From Mucilaginibacter boryungensis (GTDB lineage: Bacteria; Bacteroidota; Bacteroidia; Sphingobacteriales; Sphingobacteriaceae), in the NCBI RefSeq assembly GCF_015221995.1, contig NZ_JADFFM010000002.1:1364001-1428000 (forward strand): a DNA stretch of 64,000 nt, in the 5' to 3' direction. Made by a program: the position numbers and the translations under genes. Each line of letters starts with the position of its first letter. The first letter of the stretch is position 1. Of the stretch, positions 17,604 through 27,155 are shown in pieces. The notes under the pieces were generated by a model. That model was not told where the DNA came from. It saw nothing but the letters and a program-made list of their open reading frames with translations, and did not search any database.

Positions 17604-20600
17604 ATGGGATTATTGTGGAATATTTATTATTTTGGATGCGCTAAACCCGAACGACAATTTGTGAGAAAGATTCTACTCCTATTATTACTGCAAATAGCAA
17701 CACTAAACTTATTCGCAACAGATTTTGTGGTAACCAGCAACGCCGATAGCGGCCCGGGTACGTTAAGGCAGGCTTTACTTGATGCGGCTGCAAATGGGAG
17801 CGCAACGCAGGACAGGATTATTTTTAATATTGCTGATGTGAGCGAGGCGGGGCGGACAATAAACTTAAATAATCAATTACCCGACGTTTCTTCAAACTTA
17901 ATTATAGATGGCACAAGCCAACCGGGAGCTACCTTTAAACTAACTGATGCCAAAATAAAAATATCGACACCAGTAAATAACATTGCAATTATTGTGTTCA
18001 ACGGAACTAATTTAACATCAGTTGCTTTTTATGGCTTGTATATTTTTGATTATTCGGACTTTTTGACATCCCGCCCCGACCTTAAACCCCGTAAGGGATT
18101 CAATCTTACAAAAAGTACCTATATAACAATAGGTGCGATAAATAAAGGTAACCGTATAAACGGATTTAATGTGTCCAGCATTGATATTGAAGAATCAGAC
18201 CAAGTCAAGATTAAAAATAATGTTATTTCGATAAGTGATGATGTTGGCACATTTAACTCGAACAATGGAAGTGGGGGTTTCGCGTCAGGATACGGAGGCT
18301 CAATAGATTTAATAAAGAGTGATAATATTGAGTTGGGTGGCGACCCAGGCGAAGGAAACATTATTTTTACCATAGTTAATTTTAAATTTTATCAGCTTAC
18401 CAGGAGTAAGGTAAGTGTCAAGTCGAACAACTTTTTAGTATACCCTAACGGCTTAAATACTGAATGGTATTTTGAGTATTACAATGGCACAGTGTTTTTT
18501 TCAACAATATTTTCGGCCGATACTAAAAATACCGAGGAATCCATCGCTAAAGAAGCTGTAGTTGATATGGATATGTCTAATAATGTAACAGGTTCTCAAA
18601 TAAATATTTTTATCTTCAACTTCATTAACGGCACAATAAATTTAACACATAATTTTTTAAATGTTGCCCGTGATGGGGTTACACCTATAAAATATTTAAC
18701 GCAAATCCCACCTTCCCAAGGACCATTTATTATCCAAAACTGCTCAGCCCAATTTAACTTTGGCACCAATAACATAAACGATAAAAACTTTTTTTATAAT
18801 GTTGGGGGCGCCGTTGGCGCTACTAATTCGCCTAATATTTTTTTAAGATACAATGAGTTTAGCTGCGTAGGGAATGTTGCTTATGTAAATTATACTGGCC
18901 CTGCGTTTCCAGAGGGAGGCTATCAATTACCGGTTATTACCATAAATGGTATAAGCGTTAACGGTGGGCAAACTCAGGTAACGGGAAAAGCAACTCCCCA
19001 ATCTGTCGTAGATATTTACTCATCGGAAAACTGCCAAAGCAAATGCAGTATACATAGTTATATTAAAACAGCTTCGGCAGATGCAGCCGGCAACTGGCAG
19101 ACAACTATAGACAATTTAAGTGGCATATTTTATGCTTCGGCCACGTTAAACCATCAGACTTCACTATTTAAAACCTTTGAAGTTAATAAAGATAACATTA
19201 ACATTCAGCCTATGCGCTGTAGCAATACTGCAACAATTACAGGCTTAAAAGTTCCGCAAGGGTTAAGTTATTATTGGACTGATTATAATGGCAACATAGT
19301 ATCACACGACTTAGACTTAACAACAACAAAGACAGGTGATTACAGGTTGGTACTTGGCGAAGGTTGTATCACCAGCGATTGGTTTAAGATTGAAGATAAA
19401 CGTTTAAGTATATACGATGGTTTCTCTACCCGCACGCTGCCGGGTTGCGGCACTACTACAGGAAGCGTTAAAGGCTTATTTGTATTCGACCCCTTATCTA
19501 AGCTGGAAAGCGTTATTTGGACAGATGCGGTTGGCAAGGATATTGGGCATACCGCGGATATTAATGGCCTTGCTCCGGGCGTTTATACACTTACTGTAAA
19601 AAGTACCGATGGTTGTTCAACAACCTATATATTGAACCTATCTAACACCACCGGCCCCAACATAGATCAATCTAATCCCACCATTACTCCAAACCCCTGC
19701 GGTCAGTCTTCCGGCTCCATCACGGGTATTACTGCAACTGGCACCGGTATATTAAAATATAGCTGGAAAAACGCGCAAAACGTGCAGGTTGCAACTACTA
19801 AAGACTTAACTAACCAACCCGGCGGCAAATACACATTACAGGTAACTGACGATACCAACTGTGGGCCGGTCTATACATCGGCCATAGAAATCCCTGAAGT
19901 AAATGGTATTACAATGGATGCCTCACAAGCAATTATAACACCCGCGGCCTGCGATGCCAATGGCGGCGGTTCTGTTAAAGGCATCAACGTTACCGGGGCC
20001 ACAAAATACCAATGGCTGAATGATGCTAATGTTACCGTTGGTACAGGGTTGGATCTAATTAACGTGGTGCCTGGAAATTACCACTTGGTAGCTTCAAATA
20101 CTACCTGTTCCAAACAAACGGCCATATTTACAATAGTTAAACACATAAACAATAAAACATACCGGTTTACCAATAGCGCAACTACGTATGCCACCTGTGA
20201 TATGGATAACGGCCATATAGAAGTAGTAATGAACCCCGCCTATGATATCCCTGTAACATACCGCTGGATTAATTTACAGGGAACAACCGTGGGTACTACC
20301 CCCAACATGAAAAACTTGCCTGTTAACACCTACACTTTATACGGCGCTGACGATTTTGGGTGCGAGAAATTAATATTAACTACCAACCTCATACGTGTCC
20401 CCGCGCTTAATTTTAACCAAAACCAGATGATCATTAACCCTGACCAATGCGGCTTAGGTAAAGGAAGTATCCATGGCCTGCGCATTTCGGGCGGGCATCC
20501 ACCCTATACGCTTAGTTGGAAAAACAGTTCGGGTAAGGTGATAGGCAACTCTGCCGATATTGATAATTTACCGACTGATACTTATAGCTTGACCGTTACC

Positions 20601-21176
20601 GACCTGTCGGATTGCGGCTTACTTGTGGGGCAGTATACTATTGGCGATAATCAGGCAGCTTTGCCGGTCCCTACGGTTAGCGACTTGCAGCTATGCAGTG
20701 CAGGCGATGCTTTACTGGTTGTAAATAATCCTACCCAGGGGCGTGGTTACCGGCTGTATAATGATGCCAATAGCGCGTCTCCGATTGCTGATGAAACGTC
20801 GGGCAAGTTTAAGATCAATGTAAAGGTGGCTACGAGCTATTATGTCAGTCAATATACCGGTAATTGCGAAAGCGGACGAACGGAGGTTAAAGTTATATTG
20901 GGTGGCTTATCAGGTATTAGTTTGCCCAATACCTTTTCCCCAAATGGAGACGGCATCAACGATAGCTGGAATATCCCCGGCATTGAAAGTTATCCGAATG
21001 CCAATATACAGTTGTATACCCGCAGTGGACAAAAAGTATACGAATCTACCGGTTATTCCACCCCATTTGATGGCAATTTCCAGGGCAAAAGCTTGCCTAT
21101 GGGTACCTATTATTATATCATCAATCTTAATTCAGGCTGTGGGTTGTTATCGGGCAGTGTAACTATTATCAGGTAG
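17604..21176 (+). CDS. Large surface protein with beta-helix, SprB-like repeats and gliding-type C-terminal domain
   Basis: Cell-surface or secreted protein of 1190 residues. Numbering from the ATG, residues about 20-40 form a strong signal peptide (RKILLLLLLQIATLNLFA). A GTG at 17661 would place that signal exactly at the N terminus and may be the true start; a GTG at 17598 is also possible. Next come an NADSGPGTLRQAL motif and an Asn/Ile-rich parallel-beta-helix-like region (to about 420). Several Ig-like/SprB-type repeats follow, each with a W.N..G...G pattern and ending near YTLTVTD...C. A gliding-type C-terminal domain closes the protein (NTFSPNGDGINDSW, from about 1110), the known type IX secretion signal. 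Role in adhesion or gliding is inferred. Its end overlaps the convergent pdxJ by 8 bp. Confidence 0.85.
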   Translation: MGLLWNIYYFGCAKPERQFVRKILLLLLLQIATLNLFATDFVVTSNADSGPGTLRQALLDAAANGSATQDRIIFNIADVSEAGRTINLNNQLPDVSSNLIIDGTSQPGATFKLTDAKIKISTPVNNIAIIVFNGTNLTSVAFYGLYIFDYSDFLTSRPDLKPRKGFNLTKSTYITIGAINKGNRINGFNVSSIDIEESDQVKIKNNVISISDDVGTFNSNNGSGGFASGYGGSIDLIKSDNIELGGDPGEGNIIFTIVNFKFYQLTRSKVSVKSNNFLVYPNGLNTEWYFEYYNGTVFFSTIFSADTKNTEESIAKEAVVDMDMSNNVTGSQINIFIFNFINGTINLTHNFLNVARDGVTPIKYLTQIPPSQGPFIIQNCSAQFNFGTNNINDKNFFYNVGGAVGATNSPNIFLRYNEFSCVGNVAYVNYTGPAFPEGGYQLPVITINGISVNGGQTQVTGKATPQSVVDIYSSENCQSKCSIHSYIKTASADAAGNWQTTIDNLSGIFYASATLNHQTSLFKTFEVNKDNINIQPMRCSNTATITGLKVPQGLSYYWTDYNGNIVSHDLDLTTTKTGDYRLVLGEGCITSDWFKIEDKRLSIYDGFSTRTLPGCGTTTGSVKGLFVFDPLSKLESVIWTDAVGKDIGHTADINGLAPGVYTLTVKSTDGCSTTYILNLSNTTGPNIDQSNPTITPNPCGQSSGSITGITATGTGILKYSWKNAQNVQVATTKDLTNQPGGKYTLQVTDDTNCGPVYTSAIEIPEVNGITMDASQAIITPAACDANGGGSVKGINVTGATKYQWLNDANVTVGTGLDLINVVPGNYHLVASNTTCSKQTAIFTIVKHINNKTYRFTNSATTYATCDMDNGHIEVVMNPAYDIPVTYRWINLQGTTVGTTPNMKNLPVNTYTLYGADDFGCEKLILTTNLIRVPALNFNQNQMIINPDQCGLGKGSIHGLRISGGHPPYTLSWKNSSGKVIGNSADIDNLPTDTYSLTVTDLSDCGLLVGQYTIGDNQAALPVPTVSDLQLCSAGDALLVVNNPTQGRGYRLYNDANSASPIADETSGKFKINVKVATSYYVSQYTGNCESGRTEVKVILGGLSGISLPNTFSPNGDGINDSWNIPGIESYPNANIQLYTRSGQKVYESTGYSTPFDGNFQGKSLPMGTYYYIINLNSGCGLLSGSVTIIR

Positions 21177-21891
21177 TGGCCAATTGCCTCAAATACATTT
21201 GTATAGTATTCTCCAACCCATAATATAAAGCGTCGCTTATCAGCGCGTGGCCAATACTTACTTCCAGCAATCCGGGAATATTTTGGGCGAAATATTTAAG
21301 ATTATGCAGGTCAAGATCATGACCGGCATTCAGGCCTAAACCTAACTTCTGAGCAACTTCTGCCGCTTTTACGTATGGCGCTATGGCCAGTTCCATGCCC
21401 TGATGGTAGTGGGTGGCATAGCCTTCTGTGTAAAGTTCAATGCGGTCGGTACCTGTTTCTGCCGCGCCCTCAACCATCTTTACATCGGGGTCTACAAATA
21501 TGGATACCCTTATGCCGGCCAACTGAAACATGCTGATCATTTCCTTCAAATAATCTTTATGCTTAATAGTATCCCATCCATGGTTTGATGTTAATTGCCC
21601 CAATGCATCGGGCACTAAGGTAACCTGCTCGGGTTTATTAGCCAGTACCAGGTCTATAAACTTTTGCTCCTGGCAATTGCCTTCAATATTAAACTCGGTA
21701 GTAATTATCTTTTTTAACTCAAAAACATCATTGTAGCGGATATGCCTTTCATCCGGGCGCGGATGCACGGTGATACCCTGCGCGCCGAAGCGCTCACAAT
21801 CTTTAGCAACCTGGATCAGATCGGGATTATTCCCCCCGCGCGAATTGCGCAGCGTAGCTATTTTGTTAATGTTTACTGATAAGCGGGTCAT
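21169..21891 (-). CDS. pdxJ: Pyridoxine 5'-phosphate synthase
   Basis: Cytosolic TIM-barrel enzyme that condenses 1-deoxy-D-xylulose 5-phosphate with 3-amino-2-oxopropyl phosphate to give pyridoxine 5'-phosphate, the last ring-forming step of DXP-dependent vitamin B6 synthesis. At 240 residues it is full length. Typical segments are LSVNINKIATLRNSRGGNNPD at the N terminus, GITVHPRPDERHI near 40, and GLNAGHDLDLHNL near 190. A TANNTTTG box ends only 4 nt before the ATG, so the mRNA may be leaderless. Its stop codon lies inside the last codons of the convergent surface-protein gene. Confidence 0.98.
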   Translation of the reverse strand: MTRLSVNINKIATLRNSRGGNNPDLIQVAKDCERFGAQGITVHPRPDERHIRYNDVFELKKIITTEFNIEGNCQEQKFIDLVLANKPEQVTLVPDALGQLTSNHGWDTIKHKDYLKEMISMFQLAGIRVSIFVDPDVKMVEGAAETGTDRIELYTEGYATHYHQGMELAIAPYVKAAEVAQKLGLGLNAGHDLDLHNLKYFAQNIPGLLEVSIGHALISDALYYGLENTIQMYLRQLATT

Positions 21892-21895
21892 GCGT

Positions 21896-21903
21896 CAAAA
21901 ATA
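21896..21903 (-). promoter_or_regulatory. -7 box abutting pdxJ start
   Basis: Minus-strand TATTTTTG, four bases (ACGC) before the ATG. No clear TTTG at the usual upstream distance, so the -33 element is weak. Confidence 0.5.
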
Positions 21904-22120
21904 CATAGATTACTATAATTAACCTTGCTTTTAAAGATATGTTCTGCTTATATGTTCGCAAATAAGTAGACACCGATAAAAAATTTCATTAATTTTTCAT
22001 TTTCCATTAAACCATTGTTGCGCTAACGGGTCTATTCCTAAAATCAGCATTCCACCCAACAATCAATAAAGATTTTGCAGGATCGGGATTTTATAGTTTT
22101 AGTTTATTGTCTTGCAAAAT

Positions 22121-22149
22121 AAAAGCCCCCATGTATTTTGGGGGCTTTT
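22121..22149 (-). terminator. Rho-independent terminator
   Basis: Perfect 10-bp stem AAAAGCCCCC / GGGGGCTTTT with a 9-nt loop, downstream of the small minus-strand gene at 22165. It could work in either direction. Confidence 0.85.
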
Positions 22150-22164
22150 GCTCTTAATGCTTTT

Positions 22165-22494
22165 CTACCTGTCGCCATGCGGCGGCCTTGTGCTACCCGA
22201 GTTTGGTATAAGTATTTTGCTTAAATTATATATCATGCCATGGTGCAACTGTGTCCCTTTGATCAATCCTTTATTAAATAGAGCCGTTAAAATTATTTTA
22301 GCCTCGTTTTTAGCCCCTGCCAAATCTATGCCCGCGTCCAGGGTTGCTAATCTTTCCGCTACATCGTCAGCTGTACCCGCGCCAATTTCGGCCAAAGCAA
22401 ATACAACTTTATCTTTCCAGCTATCGTTTACGTGATAAGCTGAGGGGATGTGCAGTGGTTTAAACTCTTCATTAAACGCGTCGTCGTTAATCAT
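22165..22494 (-). CDS. Hypothetical protein, winged-helix-like
   Basis: Small soluble protein of 109 residues, not recognised as a named family. The centre (WKDKVVFALAEIGAGTADDVAERLATLD, then NEAKIILTALFNKGLIKGTQ and HGMIYNLSK) has the helix-helix-helix-wing spacing of a winged-helix domain, which suggests DNA or protein binding, but this is only a pattern judgement. Support for being real: it is flanked by a terminator just after its stop, and its frame is uninterrupted with coding-like composition. It stands alone between pdxJ and the DUF3810 gene. Confidence 0.6.
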   Translation of the reverse strand: MINDDAFNEEFKPLHIPSAYHVNDSWKDKVVFALAEIGAGTADDVAERLATLDAGIDLAGAKNEAKIILTALFNKGLIKGTQLHHGMIYNLSKILIPNSGSTRPPHGDR

Positions 22495-22604
22495 ATTAAT
22501 AAAATGGCTGGTGGTTACATAACGATCAATGTTATGTTTATGTTTTAAGCGTACTTGTTGCCTCCCAAGCGTTTATGATCCATCGGATTAGGCATTTGAT
22601 CAAT

Positions 22605-23693
22605 TTACCAAACCTTGTATCGCTTCCGGTAATACCCCATCGTCAGGATGATCATCCGGTTATAGGTACGCAAGCCATGCGGCTGATTATTCGCTTTTAA
22701 AAACTTATCAAAAAATATCCCGCTCACTACTTCGGCGCCACCCTGGTATTTGGTCCAATAAGCACTGTCGGTTTTAAAATCCTGGAAAACCAGGGGCGAT
22801 ATCCTGGCCCTTAACATATGGTGCGTTGTCGTATCACGCCGGCGCAGGTAGCGCATAAATTCAGCTATCCCCGCATAATACGATGAATAACGCAAAAGGC
22901 GGTCTTTGGCGTTGGTGCCGGCCAGGTAACCTGCAAAGTTGGCCTCATCTTCACGCGCCCATCCGGTTTGGTGCCCCATTTCATGACAAGCTACAAATGG
23001 CTTATCCGCTATGGGCATCAGGTAGTTTAGCTGCGCTTCACTGGTAAACGGGTTATAGTAGCCCGATGTCCCCATGTAATTCAACATGTGACTAAAAATG
23101 GATGGTTTCACCCTATCGCCTATAGACTTAAACTTGGCAGAAGTGCCGCCAAGTTCGTTAACGGCATCCAATGCATGTCTGTAAATCTGGCTATTGTTTT
23201 GATGCAAATCAGCCGTATCCAAACAGGCACGCAGGGTATTCGCGCTATCAATAATTAGCCGGGCTACCTTGGCAACATCTTTAATAGTATAGGTAGTATC
23301 GTTATATCCCAGCAATTGCGCGGCGGGTGGGCGATAATAATTTAACCCCCAAAAGCAGTAGAACCACAGCCAGCCAACCTCTAAACAAATGAACAACCTT
23401 AAAATCAGTTTACCCGCTTGCCCAGGTTGTTTGATAATGAAGAACCGCGCCAGCCTAACCAAACCAAACAGCAAAAGCACAATCACCACAGCATATACTA
23501 CATCGCCCAGGCTAAATGGCAGCAAATTAACAATAGGCCGCATTAAATGGCAAACGGCCTGGTAAAAGCCGCTGTAATAATATTGCTCAACCCATGTCGG
23601 TTTTTGCCTGAAACATATCAAGATAATAATGAGCAATAACAAGCTAAGTATTATAATGAGCTGTTTTTTGAAAATTGAGCGCGGGGGTTTCAT
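22605..23693 (-). CDS. DUF3810 family membrane zinc-metalloprotease-like protein
   Basis: Membrane protein of 362 residues. The N-terminal ~130 residues hold three hydrophobic segments (about 11-27, 62-83 and 98-118). The remainder is soluble and carries a zincin motif HEMGHQ (His237, Glu238, His241), followed about 13 residues later by EANFAGYLAG, where a third zinc ligand (Glu) is expected. This matches DUF3810, a family common in Bacteroidota with no assigned substrate. It is probably monocistronic. Protease activity is predicted, not shown. Confidence 0.85.
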   Translation of the reverse strand: MKPPRSIFKKQLIIILSLLLLIIILICFRQKPTWVEQYYYSGFYQAVCHLMRPIVNLLPFSLGDVVYAVVIVLLLFGLVRLARFFIIKQPGQAGKLILRLFICLEVGWLWFYCFWGLNYYRPPAAQLLGYNDTTYTIKDVAKVARLIIDSANTLRACLDTADLHQNNSQIYRHALDAVNELGGTSAKFKSIGDRVKPSIFSHMLNYMGTSGYYNPFTSEAQLNYLMPIADKPFVACHEMGHQTGWAREDEANFAGYLAGTNAKDRLLRYSSYYAGIAEFMRYLRRRDTTTHHMLRARISPLVFQDFKTDSAYWTKYQGGAEVVSGIFFDKFLKANNQPHGLRTYNRMIILTMGYYRKRYKVW

Positions 23694-23803
23694 GTAGTGA
23701 TAAAGATAATAGTTTTTTCTTGTCGGCCTTATGCGGCTTTACCACCGTTTGTATCATGCTACTTTACCTGGGCAAGCCAAACTTTGTAGTGTAAATTGAT
23801 ACT

Positions 23804-23840
23804 AAAAAAAGACGGGCAACAACCTAAGCTGCTACCCGTC
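23804..23840 (-). terminator. Rho-independent terminator
   Basis: Minus-strand stem GACGGGTAGCAGC / GTTGTTGCCCGTC (13 bp with three G-T wobbles), loop TTAG, then seven T residues, 39 nt after the DUF6515-like gene. Confidence 0.85.
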
Positions 23841-23879
23841 CATCAACAATCACCTTAAAAAAACGCTTATCAAAACTCT

Positions 23880-25022
23880 TTAGTTCCCTGGCTGGTCGTC
23901 AGGGGTACCGGCAACACGGTATATTTTGTGGTTGCCGTCATGATCTTCTACATAGTAAACACCATCAGGTGATACATGATATTTCTGCCCATCAATTTTA
24001 ACAGTTGTGCAATTTGGCGGCAGGGTATCAAAGGTATCCCCCATGCGTATCGGGCCACCGTCGTCAGCTACCGGCTGGTTTGGCTGATTTTGTGGTTGCG
24101 GCTGGTTGTAATAGCCATTATCCTGTTGCGGCGCGGCACTGGCGCCAGTAGTTAATTCACCATCTTTACCGGCAATCTGGTAACCGGTGCTACCGTCATC
24201 CTTAGTAACTGCCTGGTAATATACACCATTCAATTCATAATACTGCTCACCATCAATCATCAGTGATTTTGCACCTGCAGGTAACTGATTAAGTATAGCA
24301 CCAACTGGTGGTTCAACCACAGTGTAGTTGTCATTATCATATTGATAATAATAACCGCCGCTATAAAAGTACTGATAATCGCCCCACCAGAAAGGGTAGT
24401 AACCGTATGGCAATATGCTTAAACGGAAACCCAAACGCGGTGCATAGTAACGGCTATAGAACGCGTAACGGCCATAAAACGGATTGTATGAATAATACCG
24501 GCCGTGGTTATAGCTGCCGCGAAAACTACTGCCGCGATAACCGTAACCTATACGGCCACCACCATAACTGTAACCACGTGGCGAATAGGCTATACGGCCA
24601 CCGCCACTATATGAACGTGGGGCAACGCTATATCTGTTGCTGCCCACATCTGCCCTGATATTACCACGGAACGATTGCGCCCTTGGTACTGTACTAATTC
24701 TTGGTGAAGAATACGTGCTTTGCGGCCTTGAATAGCTACCGCCACGGCTGTATGACCCGCCGCCACGACTGTAAGAACCACTGCCGGGGCTATTATGGAA
24801 ACTACCGCCCCCAGAAAAGCCACCACGGCTATAAGAACCGCCACCGGAAAAACCGCCGCGCGAACCACCTGAGAAGCCACCGCCCCCATGAAATCCGCCG
24901 CCGCCACCGCCGTGGAAACCACCACCTCCGCCTCTATGCTGTGCATTCGCGGAAAACGCTACCAGCAAGCCAAATAGTCCGCTAAGGGCAGCACTTACAA
25001 AATATTTATATTTACTTTTCAT
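23880..25022 (-). CDS. Exported Gly/Ser/Tyr-rich DUF6515-like protein
   Basis: Secreted protein of 380 residues. A signal peptide ends SANAQ at about residue 28. Residues about 29-110 are almost entirely Gly, Ser, Arg, Phe and Tyr in short repeats (GGGFHGGGG, SYSRGGS, FSGGGS). A Tyr-rich middle follows (PYGYYPFWWGDYQYFYSGGYYYQY), then two copies of a module: MIDGEQYYELNGVYYQA (about 260) and DGQKYHVSPDGVYYVED (about 350). The second half is clearly homologous to the protein at 11083-11784. The low-complexity part suggests a flexible, perhaps adhesive or matrix-associated surface protein. Function unknown. Long open frames on the opposite strand reflect only the Gly-rich composition. Confidence 0.85.
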   Translation of the reverse strand: MKSKYKYFVSAALSGLFGLLVAFSANAQHRGGGGGFHGGGGGGFHGGGGFSGGSRGGFSGGGSYSRGGFSGGGSFHNSPGSGSYSRGGGSYSRGGSYSRPQSTYSSPRISTVPRAQSFRGNIRADVGSNRYSVAPRSYSGGGRIAYSPRGYSYGGGRIGYGYRGSSFRGSYNHGRYYSYNPFYGRYAFYSRYYAPRLGFRLSILPYGYYPFWWGDYQYFYSGGYYYQYDNDNYTVVEPPVGAILNQLPAGAKSLMIDGEQYYELNGVYYQAVTKDDGSTGYQIAGKDGELTTGASAAPQQDNGYYNQPQPQNQPNQPVADDGGPIRMGDTFDTLPPNCTTVKIDGQKYHVSPDGVYYVEDHDGNHKIYRVAGTPDDQPGN

Positions 25023-25277
25023 AATTCTGTTATATAATCGTATTAGTTTATTGGATAGACGTGTATTTATATCAACGGTTTAACATGTAGTTAATTATTC
25101 CCCACAAACAGACAATCGTCTGACAGATATGAATAATTTCCTAATTCAAAGTTAATTTCTATCATGAAATTAAAATGATAAACAGGCAGCATTAAAAATT
25201 TTACCACACGGCGCTAAAAAAGTACCACTCATCTGTTTTTATGCTGATATTCATAGCAGTGTATCCACATTTGTAGC

Positions 25278-26339
25278 ATGAAAGAAAATATGTTTAAATA
25301 CAATAACCGGTCATTCCTTAAATCCAATGTCAGGTATATTCTGATTGGTATAGTGGTGGGGCTGGTGATTGTTGTTTTTAAATCGGCTGCCGAAGGGGCA
25401 ATGCTGCCCATAGCAAGCGCGCTGGTAAATATCATGTTCAGTGTGGTAATTACTTTAAGCATTGCCAACAGCTTTTTTTTATTCGAATATCTTTTGATCA
25501 GGGAAAAATGCCAGGGCTGGCTGCTTATCCTTGTTTATTACAGCTGCAATGCTTTGGGGATGCTTATTGGAATTGAAATATCCTACGCGTTAGTTTCATT
25601 GATCTTTAACGTGCCTTTTCATTTTTTACAACATTACCAGGAATACCGCTTTTGTGCCGTTATTGTGTTGGTAGTGGGTACCATCATTTACTTTTATCAT
25701 GCTCAAAAAGGCCGGTTGGAAACTAAGCTAAAAGAAAAGGAATTGGACATGGCTAAACTGGTGCACTTAAAAACCCAGGCCGAATTACAAACCTTACAGT
25801 CAAAAATAAACCCGCATTTTTTATACAATTCACTAAATTCAATTGCCAGTCTGATACATGATGACGCCGACAAGGCCGAGGACATGACCCTGAAATTATC
25901 AAAACTATTCCGCTACAGCATTAATACACAGCAGGAAAATATGGCAAGCGTGAAAGAGGAAATAGAGATAGTGGACACTTACCTGGATATAGAGAAAGTG
26001 CGTTTTGGCGACAGGATAAAATTTATAATACAGGTTAACCCTGATGTAAGCGAACATCAAATGCCGCGTTTCCTGATACAGCCACTTGTTGAAAACGCGC
26101 TGAAACATGGCTTAAATAACAAACCCGATGATGGCATATTACAGGTATTGGTTGATAAAGATGGTAATAACATAGTGATTAGCATTGCCGATAACGGGGT
26201 GCCTTTTCCTGATGATATGAACATGGGTTATGGCCTGCAAAGCACCTACGATAAACTGGGCTTATTATATGGCGATAATTACAGCATCCAGCTAACAAAC
26301 GTTCCGCACAAAAATATTAAAATAACTATACCGGCATAG
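25278..26339 (+). CDS. LytS/YehU-type sensor histidine kinase
   Basis: Inner-membrane histidine kinase of 353 residues. Four hydrophobic segments (about residues 20-37, 45-65, 78-103 and 118-137) form a small transmembrane sensor. A short coiled coil leads into the His_kinase (PF06580) domain with LQSKINPHFLYNSLNSI; His180 is the predicted phosphorylation site. The ATPase part shows PRFLIQPLVENALKHG and ADNGVPFPD, with a terminal MGYGLQSTYDKL. The LytTR regulator starts 2 bp after its stop, so the two are co-transcribed. The signal is unknown. Confidence 0.93.
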   Translation: MKENMFKYNNRSFLKSNVRYILIGIVVGLVIVVFKSAAEGAMLPIASALVNIMFSVVITLSIANSFFLFEYLLIREKCQGWLLILVYYSCNALGMLIGIEISYALVSLIFNVPFHFLQHYQEYRFCAVIVLVVGTIIYFYHAQKGRLETKLKEKELDMAKLVHLKTQAELQTLQSKINPHFLYNSLNSIASLIHDDADKAEDMTLKLSKLFRYSINTQQENMASVKEEIEIVDTYLDIEKVRFGDRIKFIIQVNPDVSEHQMPRFLIQPLVENALKHGLNNKPDDGILQVLVDKDGNNIVISIADNGVPFPDDMNMGYGLQSTYDKLGLLYGDNYSIQLTNVPHKNIKITIPA

Positions 26340-26341
26340 CT

Positions 26342-27094
26342 ATGGGCAAAGTTTGGAAAACCCTAATTATTGATGATGAACAACTGGCGCGCCAGCGATT
26401 AAAGCGCTTGCTGAGCCCTTACGATGAACTGGAAATTATTGGCGAAGCTATAAACGGAGCCGATGGCCTGGAGAAAATAGAGGCCCTGCGCCCCGACCTG
26501 ATCTTCCTGGATATTGAAATGCCTGTGCTAAATGGCTTTGAAATGCTGGCCAAACTTAACCGCCAGCCTAAAGTGGTTTTCACCACAGCTTATGACCAAT
26601 ATGCTATTAAGGCTTTTGAAGAAGATTCGATTGATTACCTATTAAAGCCTGTAGAAGCCGACCGCCTGGAGAAAACAATTATCCGGTTACGGCAAACACA
26701 AACGCAAGAAGCTGTGCCGCTGCCACTGGAGGCATTAATGAAACAACTGCTGGTAAAAAAGGATATTAAAACCCTTACTGTAAAAATTGGCGACAGGATA
26801 TTGTTAATTAAGCTGACCGATATTCTATTTATTGATGCCGAAGACAAATATGTTTTTCTGCACACTGCCGATGGCAAAAAACACCTGACCGATTTCACCA
26901 TTAGTTCGTTGGAGGATAAGTTACCCGAGCAGTTTATCCGTATCCATCGCGGTACTATTATTAATACCGACCATATAAAAGAGATCCGCAAAGGGTTTAA
27001 CGGCGCGTTGGTCTTTTTACTAAACCACACCGATGTTAAGGTAACATCCAGCCGTTCAAACGGCGATATGTTAAGGGAGAGGTTTGGGATATAG
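26342..27094 (+). CDS. LytTR-family response regulator
   Basis: DNA-binding response regulator of 250 residues, partner of the kinase just upstream. The receiver domain (1-120) has IIDDE at 9-13, phosphoacceptor Asp57 in LIFLDIEMPV, Thr in VFTTAYDQYA and Lys in LLKPVEADRL. The C-terminal ~100 residues are a LytTR domain (ILFIDAEDKYVFLHT, FIRIHRGTIIN, GFNGALVFLLN). Such regulators bind tandem repeats in target promoters; no obvious target is visible next door. A palindromic repeat follows the stop. Confidence 0.95.
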   Translation: MGKVWKTLIIDDEQLARQRLKRLLSPYDELEIIGEAINGADGLEKIEALRPDLIFLDIEMPVLNGFEMLAKLNRQPKVVFTTAYDQYAIKAFEEDSIDYLLKPVEADRLEKTIIRLRQTQTQEAVPLPLEALMKQLLVKKDIKTLTVKIGDRILLIKLTDILFIDAEDKYVFLHTADGKKHLTDFTISSLEDKLPEQFIRIHRGTIINTDHIKEIRKGFNGALVFLLNHTDVKVTSSRSNGDMLRERFGI

Positions 27095-27104
27095 ACAAAG
27101 TTTA

Positions 27105-27140
27105 TATTGCGAGGATTGCCACGCTATCGCCCGCAATGAC
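27105..27140. repeat. Copy of the palindromic intergenic repeat
   Basis: Contains the 17-nt core GATTGCCACGCTATCGC (27114-27130), the exact reverse complement of 2974-2990, ending in CGCAATGAC as the first copy does. It sits between two convergent genes, probably acting as or near a transcription end. Confidence 0.6.
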
Positions 27141-27155
27141 ATGCAGTAATATATT

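Noticed and set aside
24700..24950. Tandem DNA repeat or CRISPR-like array
   Set aside because: The repetition is irregular and follows Gly/Ser codons inside a gene; there are no equal spacers. No CRISPR array was seen in the window.
24308..24985. Long open frames opposite the Gly-rich exported protein
   Set aside because: They are caused by the skewed base composition of Gly/Ser/Tyr codons. The exported protein has a signal peptide and a homolog.
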